This document shows, in pieces, positions 26,593 to 35,064 of a stretch of DNA of 64,000 nucleotides. A program made the translations under genes and the position numbers. Below the pieces are notes generated by a model. The model saw only the letters and a program-made list of their open reading frames with translations. It searched no databases and was not told where the DNA came from. The first letter of the stretch is position 1, and each line of letters opens with the position of its first letter. Where the stretch lies: NCBI RefSeq assembly GCF_001612885.1, contig NZ_BDBH01000008.1, positions 1-64,000 of the forward strand, read 5' to 3'. This DNA is from Nocardia harenae NBRC 108248. Lineage in GTDB: Bacteria > Actinomycetota > Actinomycetes > Mycobacteriales > Mycobacteriaceae.

Positions 26593-27891
26593 ATGACCTG
26601 GATCATCGACACCGGCATATACCTCGACGCGTCGAAGAAATGCCAGCAGCTCGCCTCCGACATCAACCTCGCCCTCGCGCCGCTGCACCGCACGCTGGTC
26701 AACGATTGCGCGGGCATGGCTGGTGATCACGAGAAGTCGCTGGCCTGGACCACCGGGTACGACCAGCACGCCCGCGACATCGTCACCCTGGCCGCGGCGC
26801 TGTGCAATGCCCTCCAGCGCTTCGGCGAGTTCCTGGCCGCGGCCGGCTACAACTGGTGGCACTCCGACAGCACCCGCGCCACCGGCGCCGAACCTGCTCG
26901 GCCGACGGTCTCGGAACCGTTCTACGACTCCGGGATGCAGCTGCCCGCGAGCGCGAAGGGCGACAACGGCCCCGGCATCGACACGTCGATCACCGGACTG
27001 ATGGAGGAGGTCGGCCGGATCCCCAATGGGGACCTGACCAAGCTCGGTATCGCGAAAGACGCGTGGAAGGCCTTCGCCGAGCACAGCTCGATCACCGGCG
27101 CGGCCGATCGGATCAATGGCGTCACCGCGAAGTTCAGCGGCAGCTCCGATCCGCTCGTGATCGACATCGAAGAGAAGCTGACGACGCTGCGGAACGCGGC
27201 ACAGTTGGTGGCCGACGCCGCGGCCGGCCTTGCCGCCCCGGTCGCGGACCATCACCAGGCGCTCGGCGAGATGCGCGGGGAGATCAATGCGGCGATTGCT
27301 TCGGCCACCAAGGAAATCGCTGCGGCGATCGCCATCACCGTCGCTGTCGTAGCCATCGTGGCGTTCGCCTCCGCCGGTACGGCCGCCGCGCCTGCTGCCG
27401 CCGGCGGCGCGGTGGTCACGATGGATATCGTCGTCGCCACCGCCACGGCGTATTCACCGGGATTCCCGACCTGACCCAGCACGGGATCAACTCAGCGCTC
27501 GCGTCCATCGCCGCGATAGAGATCCGTACCTCCGGACAGACTGTCGCCACAAGCTTCGAGGATCTGCCCGCGGCACCGGAGAATCCAGCCCCCCGGCCTC
27601 ACCGACACGTCGGAGGAATATATCCTGGGCAAACATATCAAAGACGCGGAATACTACGATCCGACGAAGGGAAACTGGACCGACGAATCGGTCGACCTCG
27701 ACGCGCTCGCCGACGCTGCAGCGGATTCTCCGGCTCGCGGCCCCAATGACGAGGGGAATTACGAGCGCGAAGTCGATGCCGGTCATGTCGTGGGTAGTGT
27801 GTCCGAGAAGTACGGCGGGAACGCCACCAGCCGCTACAAGGTGGTGACCGACCGTTACGGCTCGGTGGTGACCATGTATCCGATTCCATAA
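26593..27891 (+). pseudogene. T7SS effector-like gene with two compensating frameshifts
   Basis: The N-terminal 290 residues (MTWIIDTGIYLDASKKCQQL; NDCAGMAGDH; NGDLTKLGIAKDAWKAFAEH; hydrophobic IAAAIAITVAVVAIVAF) align with the intact effector at 28610. The frame ends at TGA 27474 after a foreign AYSPGFPT. The expected continuation (TGIPDLTQHGINSALASIAA) is found one frame over. A second shift near 27590 returns to the first frame for a plausible tail domain (SEEYILGKHIKDAEYYDP; SRYKVVTDRYGSVVTMYPIP) ending at TAA 27889. The immunity-like gene at 27903 follows. Sequencing error is possible, but two indels within 140 bp favour real inactivation. Confidence 0.7.
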
Positions 27892-27902
27892 AGGAGACCG
27901 AG

Positions 27903-28199
27903 TTGGGAATTGCGATAATAATTCAGAACCAAGCGCATAGGCGTGTCGAACTCATTGCTGGAGAAGCAGCCGAGGTGCTGTATGAAACGGTCTCGAACGC
28001 TCCGCCGAAGTCGCTCATACGCGGAATCCATCCGCACGCCGATACAATGTTCAATTCGGCTCAGTTGCGTCAGCTTATCGACGAACTAGACGCGACTGTG
28101 GCGAGGGGGCAGGTCGAGCAGGAGTTGATTGCGACCTTGCGGGCCGCGGCCGAGTCGGCAATTCGGCAGCGCGGATACCTTTGGTTCAGTGGTGACTGA
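27903..28199 (+). CDS. Immunity-like protein, family A (copy 1)
   Basis: A 98-residue soluble protein from TTG 27903, with a good AGGAGA 5 nt upstream. It starts 12 nt after the effector tail. It is mostly identical to the protein at 31805 over its whole length (AHRRVELIAGEAAEVLYETV; RQRGYLWFSGD). Position directly after a toxin-like tail and duplication within the array suggest an immunity role. No named family was recognised. Confidence 0.6.
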   Translation: MGIAIIIQNQAHRRVELIAGEAAEVLYETVSNAPPKSLIRGIHPHADTMFNSAQLRQLIDELDATVARGQVEQELIATLRAAAESAIRQRGYLWFSGD

Positions 28200-28238
28200 A
28201 GTTGTCGCGCTGCGGCGGGCCGCTGCCACGGTGGCTGG

Positions 28239-28244
28239 TAGCGT
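28239..28244 (+). promoter_or_regulatory. -10 box TAGCGT of a probable leaderless promoter
   Basis: TAGCGT fits TANNNT and lies 7 nt before the ATG at 28252. The surrounding GGTGGCTGGTA matches the sequence in front of the first WXG100 module (26219-26228), so the promoter was duplicated with the module. Confidence 0.45.
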
Positions 28245-28251
28245 CACAGCC

Positions 28252-28317
28252 ATGAGTGATATCGGGGGGACGCTGTCTTACAGCGCATGCGCCATGAACC
28301 TGCGGGGCGCGGCATGA
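28252..28317 (+). CDS. 21-codon leader ORF ahead of the second WXG100 gene
   Basis: Encodes MSDIGGTLSYSACAMNLRGA plus one Ala. Its TGA overlaps the WXG100 ATG as ATGA. The start is shared with the leader at 26239 (MSD, then GG) but the rest has diverged. Conservation of start, promoter distance and overlap, but not of the peptide, points to a coupling role. Confidence 0.4.
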   Translation: MSDIGGTLSYSACAMNLRGAA

Positions 28318-28613
28318 GTTCACAGTTCTCGGTGAATCTGGAAGAACTCGACAATATCGTCGCGCGCATCTCCGGCCTCGCAGGCTTCATCGCCGACAAT
28401 CTCGACGACATCGACGACAAGATCGCAACCCTCACCGGCACCGGCTGGGAGGGGCGCGCCGCGGCGGCCTACGCCGACGCCCACACCCAGTGGACCGCGG
28501 GCGCCCGCGAATTCGTCACCGGCCTGCGCGACATGAGCGACGCCGCCCGCACCATGCACGGCCGCTACACCCGCGCCAACGACCTGAATCGGCGGATGGT
28601 CAGCGGCGAATGA
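28314..28613 (+). CDS. WXG100-family (ESAT-6-like) protein (second copy)
   Basis: A 99-residue WXG100 protein with intact motif GTGWEG in the central loop, closely similar to the protein at 26291 (FSVNLEELDNIVARISGL). The start overlaps the leader ORF stop and the stop overlaps the effector ATG (both ATGA), so leader, WXG100 and effector form a tightly coupled unit. Confidence 0.88.
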   Translation: MSSQFSVNLEELDNIVARISGLAGFIADNLDDIDDKIATLTGTGWEGRAAAAYADAHTQWTAGAREFVTGLRDMSDAARTMHGRYTRANDLNRRMVSGE

Positions 28614-29959
28614 GCCAGCTCATCGACTGGCAGGTGTACTACGAAGCGGCTCAGAAGTGCCACGACCTGGCCGGTGAGATCCGGCGGGCCGACGCTCCGC
28701 TGCACGCGGTCCTGCAGAACGACTGCAGCGGCATGGCCGGTGACGCACCCGGTTGCCGCGAGTGGGGAAACGACTACGACGCCCTCTCCACCAGCACCCT
28801 GCAGACCTGCACCAATATGGCCGATGCCCTGTCGAACCTCGGCTACGTGATCGCCGCCTTCGGCTACAACCACGGCATCAACAACCGCAGCAATCCCGCA
28901 CCGGCCCGCCCGGCTGTCGGAGAACTCGAGCAACACCGGGTGGCGCTGCCCAGCGCGGTAGGCGACAACGGCCTCGGCACCAGCCGCGACGACGCCGACA
29001 GCGAGGGCCTGTTCGACCTCTTCGCCGACAAGATCATCGAGGCGTTCGGCAAGCTCCCCAACGGCAATGTCTCCGACCTCTCGAAAGCGAAGGACGGCTG
29101 GGAGAAGTTCGCGGCGAACACGACGATCACCGGCGCCCCCGCCCAGATCGCCGCGATCAAAGCGATGTTCGACACCATGCAGGACCCCAACCTCGATCCG
29201 ATCCTCCGGCACTTCGACTCCCTGCACAGTGCCTCAACTCAGCTCGCGTCGACGTCGATGGAGTTGTCGAAGCGAGTCACGGCGTTCCGCGACGGGACCG
29301 AGAAGATCCGCGATCAGATCTCGACCGATGTGACGACGGCCGCCGCGGCGATCGCCGCCACGGTGGTCATCGGGGTGGCGACGGCGTTCTTCACCTTCGG
29401 GGCAAGTGCCGTGGCAGCCTCGGGCGGAACCGTTGCGTTGATCGCGAACGCGGTCAACGCGATCCGCACCGCATATGTTTCCACCAGATGGCTCGAACTG
29501 GTTGGGCTCAGTGCGGCCACCGCCACGGCCTACGTCACTCTCTCGGCGTTCGATGGCATTCCCAGCCTGACCGAGGTCGGCAGCGGACTGGCCTCGATCA
29601 TCGCGATGCGGGTGTACCTGGACGACGAAACCGATGCGGGTGATGAGAGCGCGAGCGGCAAACCCGTCCCGGCGACCGGACCCACGAACCGGGATGAAGT
29701 CCAGGACATCCTCTTGGACCGAACTGATCGGGGGAGAAGCAAACCCCACAGGCAGATGGAGACGGAAGCCGAAATACGGCAACTGTACGACGACCTGACT
29801 GTCAACGGCGAACCCGTGACGGGAAGCAATGCTCCGGGAGAGCGGAGCAGGCTATCGGACGGAACGGAAATCGCACTACGCGAGTCCAGTACGAGTGGAG
29901 GGGTTACGATCGAAATCAAATACCCAGGGGGTCAAATTCGAAAGGTTCATCTACCCTAA
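28610..29959 (+). CDS. T7SS effector-like polymorphic toxin with exchangeable C-terminal tail
   Basis: A 449-residue protein. Residues 1-300 form the T7SS-type module shared with the broken gene at 26593 (IDWQVYYEAAQKCHDLAGEI; NDCSGMAGD). A hydrophobic stretch follows (IAATVVIGVATAFFTFGASA) and then a linker (YLDDETDAGDE). The last 85 residues are the probable toxin: EVQDILLDRTDRGRSKPHRQ, EAEIRQLYDDLT, LSDGTEIALRESSTSGG and KVHLP. A free-standing copy of this tail lies at 30426-30764. The Gly/Ser-rich SDGT..LR.SS.SGG pattern resembles small RNase-type tails of polymorphic toxins, but the activity is not established. TAATG couples it to the immunity-like gene at 29959. Confidence 0.6.
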   Translation: MSQLIDWQVYYEAAQKCHDLAGEIRRADAPLHAVLQNDCSGMAGDAPGCREWGNDYDALSTSTLQTCTNMADALSNLGYVIAAFGYNHGINNRSNPAPARPAVGELEQHRVALPSAVGDNGLGTSRDDADSEGLFDLFADKIIEAFGKLPNGNVSDLSKAKDGWEKFAANTTITGAPAQIAAIKAMFDTMQDPNLDPILRHFDSLHSASTQLASTSMELSKRVTAFRDGTEKIRDQISTDVTTAAAAIAATVVIGVATAFFTFGASAVAASGGTVALIANAVNAIRTAYVSTRWLELVGLSAATATAYVTLSAFDGIPSLTEVGSGLASIIAMRVYLDDETDAGDESASGKPVPATGPTNRDEVQDILLDRTDRGRSKPHRQMETEAEIRQLYDDLTVNGEPVTGSNAPGERSRLSDGTEIALRESSTSGGVTIEIKYPGGQIRKVHLP

Positions 29960-30378
29960 TGAACGAGAAGACCGAGAACTTTCTCTTGTACGCGATCGCT
30001 GACGACTGGACACCGCTGAATGATTTCGATGTCCTGGTAGCGAGGCTCGAACCCGACAATTACTCCCGCGCTTACGTTTTGGACGTGATGCGAGACCTAG
30101 GGGAACGCGGCCTTATCCGGTTCGGTTCGTTCACTGCGCCGGTCCGACCTTGGACTGCTTGGGACATTCCCGTCGCCGATTCTATCGAGCGCGTGGCCAA
30201 TGGCTATAACGGCGAGCCCGGCTATCTGCAGATAGCGGACGGCGAGATTTATGTAAACGAAGTCCTTCGCGCAGAAATTACCAAAGCAGGGCTCGCTCGG
30301 CTGCGTCAGCTCGGCGACCCTTACGAGAAGTACGGGGACCCATGGGCCGACGACCCCTACTCGCGTGCAGATCCGTGA
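29959..30378 (+). CDS. Immunity-like protein, family B (copy 1)
   Basis: A 139-residue soluble protein beginning MNEKTENFLLYAIADDWTPL. It contains LGERGLIRFGSFTAPVRPWT and ends LGDPYEKYGDPWADDP. It overlaps the effector stop as TAATG and is the natural immunity candidate for the 28610 tail. Two paralogues follow at 30764 and 33275. Base composition is visibly lower in G+C than the flanking metabolic genes, consistent with recent transfer. No named family recognised. Confidence 0.62.
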   Translation: MNEKTENFLLYAIADDWTPLNDFDVLVARLEPDNYSRAYVLDVMRDLGERGLIRFGSFTAPVRPWTAWDIPVADSIERVANGYNGEPGYLQIADGEIYVNEVLRAEITKAGLARLRQLGDPYEKYGDPWADDPYSRADP

Positions 30379-30425
30379 GGTTACCTGTACCCAGGGTTCT
30401 AAGTTTCAGAGTGATATTCCCTTGA

Positions 30426-30764
30426 GATGATGAGACCGAAATCGGCGACGACACGTCCAGCGGGAAACCCGTTCCGGCCAGTGGCCCGACAAACAAAGAC
30501 GAAGTTCAAGATATTTTGCTGGAACGGACGGATCGTGGGAGAAGCAAGCCTCATCGTCAGATGGGCACGGAGGCTGAGATACGGCAACTCTACGACGACC
30601 TGACTCGTAACGCAGAACCTGTCGCAGGAACAGATTTCCCGGGGCGAGTCGGTCGACTACCGGACGGGACAAAAATCAGCCTGCGAGACGAAAGCTCGAG
30701 CGGAGGGGTTACGATCGAAATCGAATATCCTGGGAGCCGACCCCGAAAGGTTCACCTGCCATGA
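30426..30764 (+). pseudogene. Orphan effector C-terminal cassette
   Basis: An in-frame stretch opening directly after TGA 30423-30425. It matches the linker and tail of the 28610 effector from DDET onward: TSSGKPVPASGPTNKDEVQD, ERTDRGRSKPHRQMGTEAEI, RLPDGTKISLRDESSSGG and KVHLP. It has no T7SS module and no start in the conserved part; ATG 30561 would give only the second half. It ends on a family B immunity-like gene (ATGATG). This is the classic orphan toxin-tail layout of polymorphic toxin loci, a reservoir for tail exchange. Confidence 0.75.
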
Positions 30765-31183
30765 TGAACGAGAAGGCTGAGCATTTTCTGCTGCACGCTA
30801 TTTCGGACGACTGGACTTCACTGAGCGAATTCGATGTCATACTGGCCAAGTTGGAGCCGGAAAAATACAGTCGCCAGTTCGTCCTGGATTCGATTCGCGA
30901 TCTCGGCGAGCGAGGACTGATCCGTTTCGGTTCTTTTTCTGCTCCGATTCGGCCTTGGACCCCGTGGGATATGACGGTGACAGAAGCCGTGGACCGGATT
31001 GCGAACGGCTACGGCAATAAGGTCGGATACCTGGATCTGGCAGATGATGAGATATATATGAGTGAGCTTCTTCGTGCTGAGATAACAGATTCCGGAAGAG
31101 CTCGGCTACACCAATTGGGTGACCCGTACGACAAATATGGAGATCCCTGGATCGATGACCCCTTTTCGCGCGCCGATCCCTAG
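30764..31183 (+). CDS. Immunity-like protein, family B (copy 2)
   Basis: A 139-residue paralogue of the 29959 protein (MNEKAEHFLLHAISDDWTSL; LGERGLIRFGSFSAPIRPWT; LGDPYDKYGDPWIDDPFSR). The ATG at 30764 is used by analogy; ATG 30761, one codon earlier, overlaps the orphan tail stop. Its pairing with the orphan tail mirrors the effector/immunity pair just upstream, so the whole cassette was copied. Confidence 0.62.
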   Translation: MNEKAEHFLLHAISDDWTSLSEFDVILAKLEPEKYSRQFVLDSIRDLGERGLIRFGSFSAPIRPWTPWDMTVTEAVDRIANGYGNKVGYLDLADDEIYMSELLRAEITDSGRARLHQLGDPYDKYGDPWIDDPFSRADP

Positions 31184-31703
31184 ATGAATAATCCTGCGGA
31201 AATAAAGGAGTTCGAAGACAGGTGGATTATAAATCCGCTTCGTAGATGTGAACTCATCGAGTGCGGTATCCGGCCTGACGACAACGTTACCTTTAGGTTC
31301 GGATCGGAATTCGAACTGTGCACCGGCCTCGGAGTGGAGGTGGCCCGAGGCTCCATCTCCGAGGATGCAACCTGGGCGCCGCTCTCTGGTCGATTGGAGT
31401 GCCGTCGAGATGCGCCAGCTTCTGGATGCATCTGTCACCTCCCCTGTGTTCTTCAAGGACGGTGGGTTGCGTATCGCACTCTCGAATGGATGGAAGATAT
31501 TCGTTTCTGCCAGGCGGCCGGCTGTGCGTGCGGAACTGTTGCACAATGGGGCAATCGTTTGGACTCGGGCAGGGCTCGCCGATGATCCGTGCTTTCCTGT
31601 CGTGCAGATCGATCCCTGGACGGGCCGCAACATATCCGCCCCGCCCTGGCCGGGGCGTCCGGACGGCATCGGCTCCAATCGCACCGACGATATCAACGGA
31701 TGA
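31184..31703 (+). pseudogene. Frameshifted DUF6188-like immunity-type gene
   Basis: From ATG 31184 the frame encodes EFEDRWIINPLRRCELIECG and FRFGSEFELCTGLGVEVARG, then loses sense near 31370-31395. One frame over it continues as EMRQLLDASVTSPVFFKDGG, LRIALSNGWKIFVSARRPA and LLHNGAIVWTRAG to TGA 31701. Together the halves give a small beta-rich protein like the DUF6188-type proteins often seen as accessory or immunity genes near toxins. A single-base shift separates them, so it is broken or holds a sequencing error. Confidence 0.55.
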
Positions 31704-31804
31704 GGTGCGGGATCGCGGATCGCGACAGGTGCCTCGGCGCGAGTTCGGTGAGTTTGGAGCCAGTCCGTTGCGGATACTGCGGGGAGTAGCATGAGGAGAT
31801 CGAA

Positions 31805-32101
31805 GTGGGAATCGCGATAATAGTCCAAGATCAAGCCCACCGGCGCGTCGAAATCATTGCCGGAGAAGCTGCCGAGGTGCTCCACGAAACAGTGTCGAAC
31901 GCGCCCCCGAAATCTCTCATGCGCGGCGTGCATCCGCACGGTGATACGATGTTCAATTCCGTTCAGTTGCGCGACCTGCTCGCGGAGATCGACGCCATCT
32001 CTCCGAGAGGGCAGGCCGAAACGGACTTGATCGCGACGCTTCGAGTTGCGATCGAGGCGGCGATCCGGCATCGGGGATACCTGTGGTTCAGTGGTGACTG
32101 A
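31805..32101 (+). CDS. Immunity-like protein, family A (copy 2)
   Basis: A 98-residue protein from GTG 31805 behind GAGGAGATC, nearly the same as the protein at 27903 (AHRRVEIIAGEAAEVLHETV; TMFNSVQLRDLL; RHRGYLWFSGD). Here no effector tail precedes it, so it is an orphan immunity-type gene. Its end overlaps the next open frame by 8-11 nt. Confidence 0.6.
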   Translation: MGIAIIVQDQAHRRVEIIAGEAAEVLHETVSNAPPKSLMRGVHPHGDTMFNSVQLRDLLAEIDAISPRGQAETDLIATLRVAIEAAIRHRGYLWFSGD

Positions 32102-33242
32102 AGACTGCGGAGAGTTGCGGCTCTTCTCCACCGCAAACCTGGAGGTGATCAGGTCCCATCCGGTCTTGTTCGGGGGCGCGGAGCGAGACGTGATCCAACT
32201 GAGGGATGCCTGGGCGGCGCATGTTCGGAAGATCGATGCGGACCGCGCGCTTCCGTACGAAGACCACACCGTGTGGAACGAGCACGACCTGTGCGCCGCA
32301 CTCATCATCCGTGACTGCCTGCAGCTCGCGATCGATGGCTTGCCCGCCGAGGTGGCGAGCAAGGCGACCGAGTACGCGGCGACCGTAGATGAATCGTTCC
32401 GGTCCTATACGGTCGCGGACTCGGGCAGGCGAATGGCCGCCGTGGCGGAGATGGGCCTGAGGGATCGAGGCTGGTGGTGGTTCCGGGTGCCAGACTCGGG
32501 GCCGATCGTCCAGGATTTGGCCCGATGGGACAAGTTCGAGCGGAGAAGGGGGACGAGGGTAGCGATGAGCGAGGTCACCGGTCGGTCAGTGTGCGATGTC
32601 CGCTGCTGGCCGCACGACGTGCGAGCCCGCCGCGCTTTGGAGGAGTATTTCGGGCAGCCCGTGACCGGTCCGCATGGAGTTCAGATGCTCGAAGTGCCGC
32701 TCGAGGCTCGTGGTCTCGACTTCTCCGGCGCCGATCTCTCCGAGCTGGATCTCGACTGCGCGATCTTCTTCGAGGCCGGCCTGGCGGATGTCCGGATGAT
32801 CGACGCCACGCTGGATCACGCTTGGCTCATCCGCACGGACCTGACGCGAGCAGATCTGAGCAGCGCCAGCCTGGTCAAGACTCAAGGGCGGCACTGCCGA
32901 GCACCGTATGCGAAGTTGCACGGCGCAGATGTGCAGAAGTCTGACTTCGACCATGCCGACTTGCTCGGCGCAGAGTTGGACGGTGCTCGACTACGGCTGA
33001 CATCGTTCGCGGAAGCCGATCTGCGGTACGCCAGCCTTCGGAGCTGTCGCCTTCACTGGGCGGGTTTCGAGAAAGCGCGTATGGCGGACTGCGATGTCGC
33101 CGAAGCGGCCGGCACCCTGTTGGGACCGATCGATGTGGGCGTCGATTCGCTCCACCTGCTCGACGGACAGGAGCTGCAAGAGTGGTTCGCCGCCCGGGGT
33201 GCGCCAGAAATCGAAGTTCTCCAGCGAGTTCGGAGTCGATAG
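32091..33242 (+). CDS. Fusion of an immunity-like domain and a pentapeptide-repeat domain
   Basis: A continuous 383-codon frame from GTG 32091 or 32094. Residues 1-155 look like a self-contained immunity-type domain (NEHDLCAALIIRDCLQLAID; EMGLRDRGWWWFRVPDSGPI). From Met at 32565 a second part begins (MSEVTGRSVCDVRCWPHD) and carries pentapeptide repeats of the A(D/N)Lxx kind: GLDFSGADLSELDLDCAIFF, TDLTRADLSSASL, DFDHADLLGAELDGARL. ATG 32565 has a purine-rich stretch upstream, so either one fused protein or two products are possible. A pentapeptide remnant also precedes the CdiI-like gene at 37316. Confidence 0.55.
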   Translation: MVTEDCGELRLFSTANLEVIRSHPVLFGGAERDVIQLRDAWAAHVRKIDADRALPYEDHTVWNEHDLCAALIIRDCLQLAIDGLPAEVASKATEYAATVDESFRSYTVADSGRRMAAVAEMGLRDRGWWWFRVPDSGPIVQDLARWDKFERRRGTRVAMSEVTGRSVCDVRCWPHDVRARRALEEYFGQPVTGPHGVQMLEVPLEARGLDFSGADLSELDLDCAIFFEAGLADVRMIDATLDHAWLIRTDLTRADLSSASLVKTQGRHCRAPYAKLHGADVQKSDFDHADLLGAELDGARLRLTSFAEADLRYASLRSCRLHWAGFEKARMADCDVAEAAGTLLGPIDVGVDSLHLLDGQELQEWFAARGAPEIEVLQRVRSR

Positions 33243-33274
33243 ATGTCGCCCGCGCCGGGGAGGGGTTTGTCGCG

Positions 33275-33682
33275 ATGAACAAGAAATCTGAGCACTTTCT
33301 GCTCTACACGATCTCGGACGACTGGACACCGCTCAACGACTTCCACGTCGTGCTCGAGAAGCTGGAGCCGGAGCGTTTCGACCGGGTCTTCGTTCTGGAC
33401 GCGATGCGCAGGCCGGGGGATCGGGGATTCATCCGAGTCGGTTCGTTCACCGCGCCGATCAGGCCATGGACGCCCTGGGAACTGTCGGTCGAGGATTCGA
33501 TCTCGCGCGTCGCCCACGGGTTCGACGATCATGTCGGATATCTGAACCTGGACGACGCCGAAATCTACCGCAGCGAGATCCTGCGGGCGGAGATCACCGC
33601 GGCCGGCCGCGAGTTGTTGCGAGAACTCGGCGATCCGTACGACATCTACGGCGATCCGTGGGCGGACGACCCATGGAGGTGA
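33275..33682 (+). CDS. Immunity-like protein, family B (copy 3)
   Basis: A 135-residue paralogue (MNKKSEHFLLYTISDDWTPL; FIRVGSFTAPIRPWTPWELS; LGDPYDIYGDPWADDPW), the most diverged of the three. GGGGAGGGG precedes the ATG. No effector tail is attached, so it is an orphan immunity-type gene at the right end of the array. Its G+C content is higher than in copies 1 and 2, suggesting a different age. Confidence 0.6.
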   Translation: MNKKSEHFLLYTISDDWTPLNDFHVVLEKLEPERFDRVFVLDAMRRPGDRGFIRVGSFTAPIRPWTPWELSVEDSISRVAHGFDDHVGYLNLDDAEIYRSEILRAEITAAGRELLRELGDPYDIYGDPWADDPWR

Positions 33683-33746
33683 GACGTCTCCTTCTCGTCC
33701 CGGCAGCAGGCGGTGTCGAAGGGGCGCGTCACCTCCTGAACTCTGG

Positions 33747-33764
33747 CAACGCGCCGCCGCGTTG
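33747..33764. terminator. Hairpin between convergent genes
   Basis: A perfect 7-bp stem, CAACGCG and CGCGTTG, with a 4-nt loop, between the end of the plus-strand immunity array (33682) and the end of the minus-strand operon (33869). Confidence 0.5.
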
Positions 33765-33868
33765 GGGCTGACCTGACCGCCTGCGGCGAATCGCGGCGGA
33801 GTGCATGGCGCGTTCGCGTCATGGCCCGCTGCGGAGGTCGGGACCACGGGCACAGAACCCGGAGCGGT

Positions 33869-34252
33869 TCAACCTCGAGCGCGAGCGGCCCGGCGCAGCA
33901 GATGGCATTGGAGGAGCAAGCCGGCGACGAGACCCGCGAACAACGGTGACATCCCGGGTGGGACTGTGTCGGAGCTGGTTCCGAAGGCGAATATCACGGC
34001 TCCGGTCGCCGCGAGCAGGAGCAGCGGGACGAGTGCGTTCCGTTGGCGTTCGCTCACCGTCCCTTGCCAACTCACGACAACGCCCACCGTCTGCACGACC
34101 ATCACACCAACCAATGCCGCGATAACAGTGACGTGCGCGAAACCGTCTATCCGCCAGATAAGCACGGCGATGATCCCGGCCAGCGCGACGAACGGCACCA
34201 CAGTCCACCGATCCCTGTAACCGCTCCTCGCCGTGATCAGTTCAACCGCCAT
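33869..34252 (-). CDS. Small four-helix membrane protein
   Basis: A 127-residue protein with four predicted membrane segments: VVPFVALAGIIAVLIW, VTVIAALVGVMVVQTVGVVV, ALVPLLLLAATGAVIFAFG and MSPLFAGLVAGLLLQ. It overlaps the upstream gene by 16 nt and is the last gene of the 36356-33869 operon. As the downstream membrane partner of a helical, T7SS-like protein it could be an immunity protein; no family recognised. Confidence 0.55.
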   Translation of the reverse strand: MAVELITARSGYRDRWTVVPFVALAGIIAVLIWRIDGFAHVTVIAALVGVMVVQTVGVVVSWQGTVSERQRNALVPLLLLAATGAVIFAFGTSSDTVPPGMSPLFAGLVAGLLLQCHLLRRAARARG

Positions 34253-35049
34253 TTCGACTCGCCGTCACCCTCGACCGAGGCATCGGCGAAAGTGCCCGCG
34301 AGCGAGTCCGGCCAACCCGGCTTGCCCTGTGCGTCGTCAGGGAATGTCCCGTTGTCGGCGGCGAGACTTTCGAGATCTCGCAGCGCTGTGGCCTGATTGC
34401 TGACGATTACACCTATCGCAGTGACAGCGGCGGTGACCTGTGCGGTGGTGATCCCGGTGGTCTTGAGGAAATCGGCAAACCCGCCGATCGCAGTGAATCC
34501 CGCGGCCAGCAAACCGATATCGATAGCCAATGCGGTCAGGAATTGTTTGACGATCAGTGCCATGCCGATATAGAAGGCGAGACCGGCGCCCGCTGCCACC
34601 AACAGGGTCGTCCTCGTCTTGTCCGCGATGTCGCCCAGCTTGCCCGCAGCGGCGCTCTGTGTGGTCGCCGTCCGAAAATAGGACTGCTGCGCGGCACCTT
34701 TCCACAATCGCACGGCAGGCAGATTGTTGGCATCGAGCGTGCTCTGCGTGCTGGTGACCGTGCTGCGCACCTCGCTCCACTCGCCGCTCAGCCGGTACAT
34801 GAAATAGGGAGCCAGGGCTCCCTTCAGGATCTCGATCAACTTGTCCAGCAGCCAGGTGCTGACCTCGACCATCACCCGAGCGAATTCGTCGAGTAGATCG
34901 GACAACCCGAAAGCCAACCGGACATATGGCAGGGATTTGGCCGTGTTCAGCGCGTTAGGGATTTTAGTATCGATCGAATCGCGCAAGGTGACCAGGTACT
35001 CTTCGAGCTCCTTCATCACGGATTCGTACGTTGCGACATCGAAATTCAC
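34237..35049 (-). CDS. T7SS-associated helical protein with central hydrophobic segments
   Basis: A 270-residue protein. The N-terminal half is helical (YESVMKELEEYLVTLRDSI) with RLWKGAAQQSYFRT, a W-K-G element like the WXG turn. Two hydrophobic segments follow (LLVAAGAGLAFYIGMALIV; ALAIDIGLLAAGFTAIGGF). The C-terminus is short and acidic. The layout resembles WXG-containing substrates of actinobacterial ESX systems lacking a recognisable toxin domain. It lies between an EspC-like gene and a membrane protein gene. Confidence 0.55.
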   Translation of the reverse strand: MNFDVATYESVMKELEEYLVTLRDSIDTKIPNALNTAKSLPYVRLAFGLSDLLDEFARVMVEVSTWLLDKLIEILKGALAPYFMYRLSGEWSEVRSTVTSTQSTLDANNLPAVRLWKGAAQQSYFRTATTQSAAAGKLGDIADKTRTTLLVAAGAGLAFYIGMALIVKQFLTALAIDIGLLAAGFTAIGGFADFLKTTGITTAQVTAAVTAIGVIVSNQATALRDLESLAADNGTFPDDAQGKPGWPDSLAGTFADASVEGDGESKWRLN

Positions 35050-35064
35050 AGGAAGGCCCTCCCG

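Noticed and set aside
26593..27474. Annotating the first effector as an intact 293-residue protein
   Set aside because: The last residues do not match the paralogue, and the proper continuation sits in neighbouring frames up to 27891.
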